Program-made: the position numbers and the translations under genes
Notes under the pieces: generated by a model
Told to the model about the DNA's origin: nothing
Seen by the model: the letters and a program-made list of their open reading frames with translations, nothing else
Database searches by the model: none
Assembly (NCBI GenBank): GCA_002312935.1
Contig: DCAT01000175.1
Coordinates: 1 to 17,951, forward strand
From: Oceanospirillaceae bacterium UBA1126
Lineage (GTDB): Bacteria; Pseudomonadota; Gammaproteobacteria; Pseudomonadales; Balneatricaceae
Length of the DNA: 17,951 bases
Direction of reading: 5' to 3'
In this document: one piece after another, positions 13,980-17,951 of the stretch
How positions within the stretch are numbered: position 1 is the stretch's first letter
Layout: each line of letters begins with the position of its first letter

Positions 13980-15638
13980 ATGGCGCAGTTTGTATATACG
14001 ATGAATAGGGTTGGAAAAGTAGTTCCTCCCAAGCGTGAAATTCTAAAAAACATTTCCTTGTCTTTTTTTCCTGGCGCCAAAATTGGTGTTCTAGGTTTAA
14101 ATGGTTCTGGTAAATCTAGCCTTTTGCGCATAATGGCAGGTGTTGATAAAGAATATAACGGTGAAGCACGCCCCCAGCCGGGTATTAATGTGGGTTACTT
14201 AGAGCAAGAGCCAAAGCTGGATGATTCTAAAACTGTGCGTGAAGTAGTTGAGGAAGGGGTTGCTGAAGCAAAAAATGCCTTAACAGCATTAGATGCTGTA
14301 TATGCAGCTTATGCAGAACCCGATGCCGATTTTGATGCTCTTGCAGCCGAGCAAGCAAAACTAGAAGACATTATACAAGCCAGTGATGCCCACAACCTAG
14401 AACGCACCTTAGAAGTGGCGGCTGAAGCTTTGCGCTTGCCGGGGTGGGATGAAAAAGTAGAGTATTTATCAGGCGGCGAACGTCGCCGTGTGGCGTTATG
14501 TCGTTTGCTATTAAACAAGCCAGACATGTTGTTACTCGATGAGCCAACTAACCACCTAGATGCGGAATCTGTGGCGTGGTTAGAGCGGTTTTTAGTAGAT
14601 TACAATGGCACTGTTGTGGCCATCACACACGACCGTTATTTCCTTGACAACGCTGCTGGCTGGATCTTAGAGCTAGACCGTGGCCATGGTATTCCTTACG
14701 AAGGCAATTACTCGTCTTGGTTAGAACAAAAAGAAGCACGCTTAGTTCAAGAAGGCCGCCAACAAGCTTCGCACGAAAAGGCAGTAAAGTCAGAATTAGA
14801 TTGGGTGCGTAGCAACGCCAAAGGTCGCCAGGCTAAATCTAAAGCACGATTAGCTCGGTTTGAAGAGCTGAGTTCGCGTGAATTCCAAGAACGAAATGAA
14901 ACCTCTGAAATCTATATTCCACCTGGTCCGCGCTTAGGTGACAAAGTGATTGACGTGACGGGCGTGAGCAAAGCTTTTGGCGATAAAATGTTAGTGGAAG
15001 GTTTAGAATTTAGTATGCCCCAAGGCGCTATTGTAGGTGTTGTTGGCGGCAACGGGGCGGGTAAATCAACCTTGTTCAAAATGCTTACGGGCAGCGAACA
15101 ACCAGATTCGGGCAGTATTGTAATAGGAGATACTGTTGAACTAGCCCATGTAGACCAAGCGCGTGAGTTAGATGGTACTAAAACGGTGTGGGAAGAATTG
15201 TCTGATGGCCAGGACATTATCACCGTTGGTAACTATCAGGTGCCATCACGTGCGTATGCGGGGCGTTTTAACTTCAAGGGTAATGACCAACAGAAGTTTG
15301 TTAAAGACTTGTCTGGTGGTGAACGTAACCGCCTACACCTTGCCAAGCTGCTAAAGCAAGGCGGCAACGTGTTGCTTCTAGACGAACCAACGAACGACTT
15401 AGATGTAGAAACTCTACGTGCTTTAGAAGAGGCGTTATTAGCCTTCCCTGGTGCTGCTATCGTGATTTCTCACGATCGTTGGTTCCTAGATCGTGTGTGT
15501 ACTCACACCTTGGCTTACGAAGGAGATTCGAAAGCGTCTTTCTTTGAAGGCAACTACTCAGAATATGCTGAGGACTATAGAGCCCGTACAGGTAAAGATC
15601 ATCAGCCTACTCGAGTGAAGTATAAAAAATTGGCTTAA
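13980..15638 (+). CDS. ettA: Energy-dependent translational throttle protein EttA (ABC-F ATPase)
   Basis: EttA binds the ribosomal E site and gates the first elongation steps according to the ATP/ADP ratio. The 552 residues contain two ABC domains. The first has Walker A GLNGSGKSS at 39-47, signature LSGGE at 163-167 and Walker B LLLDEPTNHLD at 184-194. The second has GGNGAGKST at 356-364, LSGGE at 444-448 and LLLDEPTNDLD near 465-475. An acidic arm insert (about 90-140) and the long charged linker (about 245-305) that contacts P-site tRNA identify EttA rather than Uup or YheS. The start MAQFVYTMNRVGK is family-typical, with CAGGAA (13969-13974) upstream. Length is close to the 555 of E. coli. 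It is a single-gene unit divergent from ribA and convergent with proC. Confidence 0.96.
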   Translation: MAQFVYTMNRVGKVVPPKREILKNISLSFFPGAKIGVLGLNGSGKSSLLRIMAGVDKEYNGEARPQPGINVGYLEQEPKLDDSKTVREVVEEGVAEAKNALTALDAVYAAYAEPDADFDALAAEQAKLEDIIQASDAHNLERTLEVAAEALRLPGWDEKVEYLSGGERRRVALCRLLLNKPDMLLLDEPTNHLDAESVAWLERFLVDYNGTVVAITHDRYFLDNAAGWILELDRGHGIPYEGNYSSWLEQKEARLVQEGRQQASHEKAVKSELDWVRSNAKGRQAKSKARLARFEELSSREFQERNETSEIYIPPGPRLGDKVIDVTGVSKAFGDKMLVEGLEFSMPQGAIVGVVGGNGAGKSTLFKMLTGSEQPDSGSIVIGDTVELAHVDQARELDGTKTVWEELSDGQDIITVGNYQVPSRAYAGRFNFKGNDQQKFVKDLSGGERNRLHLAKLLKQGGNVLLLDEPTNDLDVETLRALEEALLAFPGAAIVISHDRWFLDRVCTHTLAYEGDSKASFFEGNYSEYAEDYRARTGKDHQPTRVKYKKLA

Positions 15639-15654
15639 AGGTGTTTTTTAGTCA

Positions 15655-15711
15655 AGCCATATAAACCTAAGCCTGGGTATCTAATATGTGTTGGCTTAGC
15701 TTGATATGGCT
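15655..15711. other. Compound stem-loop between convergent ettA and proC
   Basis: Outer arms AGCCATAT (15655-15662) and ATATGGCT (15704-15711) are perfectly complementary over 8 bp. Inner arms CTAAGCC (15667-15673) and GGCTTAG (15693-15699) add 7 bp, with small internal loops and a 19-nt end loop. No T tract follows on either strand. It could be a two-way transcription end or RNA-stabilising element. Confidence 0.5.
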
Positions 15712-15745
15712 GTGATTATCGAGGGCTGCGCTTTTTGTATCGCAA

Positions 15746-16573
15746 TTAGGCTTTAAATAGCTGCGCTAATTCCTTAGATCGGTGATGTGCAGCAGCCATA
15801 GCTTGGCTGCAAAGTTGGTGAAAACCACCGTTATTAAAGGTGTTGAGCGCCTGTTCTGTCGTGCCCTTGGGTGAGGTGACAGCCGCTCGCAATTGGCTTG
15901 GTGTTTGATCGCTTTGTTGGGCCATTTGAGCAGCTCCAGTAGCTGTTTGAAGGACCAGTTTTTTTGCCATTTCGTTACTTAATCCTAGTTCTTCAGCCCC
16001 TGCAATCATGGCTTCCATCATTAAGAAGTAATAAGCGGGGCCACTTCCTGAAACAGCGGTGACAGCATCAATATGAGCTTCAGTTTCTACCCACAATACC
16101 AATCCTACTGATTGCATAATAATGCTGGCAGTTTGTTTTTGTGCGTCAGAAACGCCTTCTGTGGCAAACAAGCCTGCGGCTCCTTGGCCTACCAAAGATG
16201 GGGTGTTAGGCATGCAGCGGACAATAGACGCTTTTTGGCCCAGCCATGTTTCTATACTACTGGCTAGAATACCAGCAGCTACTGAAACGATCAGTTGTCT
16301 TGTAGTATCTACAGCTGGAGCAATACTTTGTACCAAGTCTCCCATCATGTGAGGTTTTACACCTAAAACAATGACATCCGCCTGGTGGCAAAGGGATAAG
16401 TTATCGGTACTGGTATGAATTCCGGTGTCTGCTGCCAACACGTCTAATTTAGATTGCGTACGGCCACTGGCAGAAATTTTACTTTGCGGGTATCCCGCTG
16501 CAAGCATACCTTTAAGAATAGCTTGCGACATGTTGCCGGCGCCGATAAAGGCAATGTGAGGAGTCTGTGGCAT
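15746..16573 (-). CDS. proC: Pyrroline-5-carboxylate reductase
   Basis: ProC reduces 1-pyrroline-5-carboxylate to L-proline with NAD(P)H, the last step of proline synthesis. The 275-residue protein opens with the Rossmann dinucleotide motif FIGAGNM (9-15). It then shows VLGVKPHMM, RCMPNTPSLVGQGAAGL, the substrate motif AVSGSGPAYYFLMMEAM, and the C-terminal family signature beginning VTSPKGTTEQAL and ending NNGGF. Length and motifs are fully typical. It follows yggS after 53 bp with AGGA 8 bp ahead of the ATG, and is probably co-transcribed with it. yggS-proC is a conserved pair; the usual neighbour yggT is elsewhere in this window. Confidence 0.97.
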   Translation of the reverse strand: MPQTPHIAFIGAGNMSQAILKGMLAAGYPQSKISASGRTQSKLDVLAADTGIHTSTDNLSLCHQADVIVLGVKPHMMGDLVQSIAPAVDTTRQLIVSVAAGILASSIETWLGQKASIVRCMPNTPSLVGQGAAGLFATEGVSDAQKQTASIIMQSVGLVLWVETEAHIDAVTAVSGSGPAYYFLMMEAMIAGAEELGLSNEMAKKLVLQTATGAAQMAQQSDQTPSQLRAAVTSPKGTTEQALNTFNNGGFHQLCSQAMAAAHHRSKELAQLFKA

Positions 16574-16626
16574 AGTCTGGTCCTAGTTGTTATATGTTAG
16601 TGTAGGTTGCCATAGGTGCTTATCAA

Positions 16627-17346
16627 TTAAGGCGTAGTGTTCAGCGAAGTGCGGGCACCAAATATATCTGTGCCAATGCGAACTATGGTTGAACCGCAAG
16701 CAATAGCGCTATTTAAATCACCTGACATACCCATAGAAAGCTGCTTCATGTGGGGATAAGTACTATTAAGCTTACCCCTAGCGGCTGCCATTTTATTGAA
16801 AGCCTGGCGCTGAATAGAGTCAGTTTGAGCTACAGCAGGTATACACATTAAGCCACACAGCAATAGGTTAGGTAATTGTGACACTTGCTCTACAAGTGCG
16901 TCTAATTGTTCCAGTGCCACACCACTTTTATTATCTTCGTTGCTAATGTTAACTTGTATGAGCACCTTTAACGGGGGTAAATGAGGTGGCCTATGTTGGC
17001 TTAGCCTCATCGCAATTTTCTCTCTATCCAGGGTGTGAACCCAATCAAACTTGGCAGCGATGGCTTTTGTTTTATTACTCTGAATAGCCCCTATGAAATG
17101 CCATACAATATTATGATGTGGGCAGTGCTCAATTTTATCCAAAGCATCCTGTAGATAATTTTCTCCAAAATGGCGTTGGCCATGATCATAAGCTGCAATA
17201 ACGTGGCTTAGTGGTTTGGTTTTACTGACTGCCAATAACATGACGTCATTCGCGCTTCGGTCAGATGCTTGGCAAGCTTCATTAATCCGCTGTTGAGTGC
17301 GTATTAAAGCTTGGGGAATGTTCTGTTCAATAGGATTATATGACAT
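16627..17346 (-). CDS. yggS: PLP homeostasis protein YggS (PLPBP/COG0325 family)
   Basis: YggS binds pyridoxal 5'-phosphate without a known catalytic reaction and keeps vitamin B6 and amino-acid pools balanced. The 239-residue TIM-barrel protein has the PLP lysine in LLAVSKTKP (Lys42), HFGENYLQDALDKI, WHFIGAIQSNK, CGLMCIP, and the phosphate-binding end GMSGDLNSAIACGSTIVRIG. The start at 17346 gives the normal family N-terminus, though no strong ribosome site precedes it. In many gammaproteobacteria pilT is divergent from yggS; here the divergent gene is an amino-acid ABC ATPase. Downstream it runs into proC. Confidence 0.95.
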   Translation of the reverse strand: MSYNPIEQNIPQALIRTQQRINEACQASDRSANDVMLLAVSKTKPLSHVIAAYDHGQRHFGENYLQDALDKIEHCPHHNIVWHFIGAIQSNKTKAIAAKFDWVHTLDREKIAMRLSQHRPPHLPPLKVLIQVNISNEDNKSGVALEQLDALVEQVSQLPNLLLCGLMCIPAVAQTDSIQRQAFNKMAAARGKLNSTYPHMKQLSMGMSGDLNSAIACGSTIVRIGTDIFGARTSLNTTP

Positions 17347-17446
17347 AAGTAGCTACAATAGGGGTGTTAAGATACCGGCAGTTATTATGGTACCAATTCT
17401 AGCGGGTGCCTCATAGTGCATATTTCAATGTAAAAGTTGCGGCACA

Positions 17447-17487
17447 TGGACTTAAACTTAACACAAAGCGACCTAGCTATAAGTCCA
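17447..17487. repeat. 8-bp inverted repeat upstream of the amino-acid ABC gene
   Basis: TGGACTTA (17447-17454) and TAAGTCCA (17480-17487) are perfect inverted copies whose centres are 33 bp apart, about three helical turns. They lie just upstream of the predicted -35 box, a sensible place for an activator or a looping repressor. This is a dyad in AT-rich DNA and may be chance. Confidence 0.35.
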
Positions 17488-17500
17488 AGGTAGGATCTGC

Positions 17501-17529
17501 TTGAGCTTGAGGGTTTAAGCAAATATAAT
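17501..17529 (+). promoter_or_regulatory. Sigma-70 promoter of the amino-acid ABC ATPase gene
   Basis: TTGAGC (17501-17506) and a perfect TATAAT (17524-17529) are separated by the ideal 17 bp. Transcription would start near 17536 and give a leader of about 40 nt before the ATG at 17577. This is the best promoter in the window. Confidence 0.7.
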
Positions 17530-17576
17530 GGCAAAATTTGGTTTTTTCACACTAGCCCATAGGTTCAGGATACACG

Positions 17577-17951
17577 ATGACTTCAGCTCTATCCATTACA
17601 GATTTGCACAAAAGCTTTAATGAAATCGAAGTGATAAAAGGGATGTCTTTAGAAGCCAATAAAGGTGATGTGATTTCTCTAATTGGTGCCAGCGGCTCCG
17701 GTAAAAGTACATTCTTGCGTTGTATTAATCTGCTAGAGACACCCAACAGTGGCGAAGTGCGGGTGAATGGCGAGCTTATGGAAATGAAGACTGACAGCAA
17801 GGGCAACCGTTTGCCTGCTGATCAAAAACAAGTTGATCGTATTCGCACTAAATTAGGTATGGTATTCCAAAGTTTTAATCTTTGGAACCATATGACTATC
17901 CTCCAAAATATTATGGAAGCCCCTATTCATGTGTTAGGCCAATCTAAGGCT
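17577..17951 (+). CDS. Basic amino acid (arginine/histidine-type) ABC transporter ATP-binding protein, 5' part
   Basis: The first 125 codons are present; the gene runs off the right edge. The product resembles HisP/ArtP/AotP ATPases of polar amino-acid importers: LHKSFNEIEVIKGMSLEANK, Walker A GASGSGKST at 37-45, LRCINLLETPNSGEV, and the Q-loop MVFQSFNLWNHMT with Gln98. The run up to EAPIHVLG is typical of the Pseudomonas AotP/HisP branch, including the extra loop near residues 66-88 (GELMEMKTDSKGNRLPADQK). CAGGA lies 6 bp before the ATG and a strong promoter precedes it. The binding protein and permeases would be expected downstream. HisP-like and AotP-like cannot be told apart from this part alone. 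Confidence 0.92.
   Translation, partial: MTSALSITDLHKSFNEIEVIKGMSLEANKGDVISLIGASGSGKSTFLRCINLLETPNSGEVRVNGELMEMKTDSKGNRLPADQKQVDRIRTKLGMVFQSFNLWNHMTILQNIMEAPIHVLGQSKA

Noticed and set aside
15725..15767. GCTGCGCT direct repeat at 15725-15732 and 15760-15767
   Set aside because: Only 8 bp, two copies, one of them in the proC coding end; likely chance.

Overview
The window looks like chromosomal DNA of a free-living, probably marine, gammaproteobacterium with moderate to low G+C. The evidence is gene content and protein character: an xseB-ispA-dxs block, rdgB-hemW next to a DUF4426 gene, a yggS-proC pair, EttA, a single-chain iron-sulfur L-serine dehydratase, and the start of an arginine/histidine-type ABC ATPase close to Pseudomonas AotP/HisP. 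I see no rRNA, tRNA, insertion sequence, phage gene or CRISPR array, and I cannot name a genus.

Left third (1-7050), accessory or metabolic. A divergent promoter region of 385 bp separates the start of a MalK/UgpC-type ATPase gene (minus strand, cut by the window edge) from a plus-strand set: periplasmic family 1 sugar-binding protein, two MalF/MalG-type permeases, and a protein made of two SnoaL-like domains. Together these make a complete carbohydrate-type importer plus one putative enzyme of unknown reaction. An intrinsic-terminator-like hairpin lies between the binding-protein and permease genes. After a hairpin-rich 207-bp spacer with a GntR/FadR-like palindrome comes sdaA (serine to pyruvate plus ammonia), closely followed by an XRE-cupin regulator that probably controls it.

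Middle (7081-13879), housekeeping. rdgB (nucleotide pool cleaning) and hemW (heme chaperone) overlap by one base. A DUF4426 exported protein converges on them. After a 391-bp gap without a gene come yggT, xseB, ispA and dxs as a tight operon; ispA and dxs feed isoprenoid synthesis. Dxs is short and appears to lack about 34 residues of a loop. ribA (riboflavin) converges on dxs, and the two 3' ends overlap by 15 bp at a small hairpin. The ribA promoter has a C-tract/G-tract palindrome that exactly fills its 17-bp spacer.

Right (13980-17951). ettA (ribosome-binding ABC-F ATPase) reads away from ribA. proC and yggS (proline synthesis and PLP homeostasis) form a minus-strand pair that converges on ettA around a long compound hairpin. 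A well-formed sigma-70 promoter then drives the truncated amino-acid ABC ATPase at the right edge.

Nothing here is clearly a new defence or mobile system. The points most worth following are the tandem SnoaL-like protein tied to the sugar importer, the shortened Dxs, the putative sdaA operator and leader, and the unusual ribA promoter spacer.
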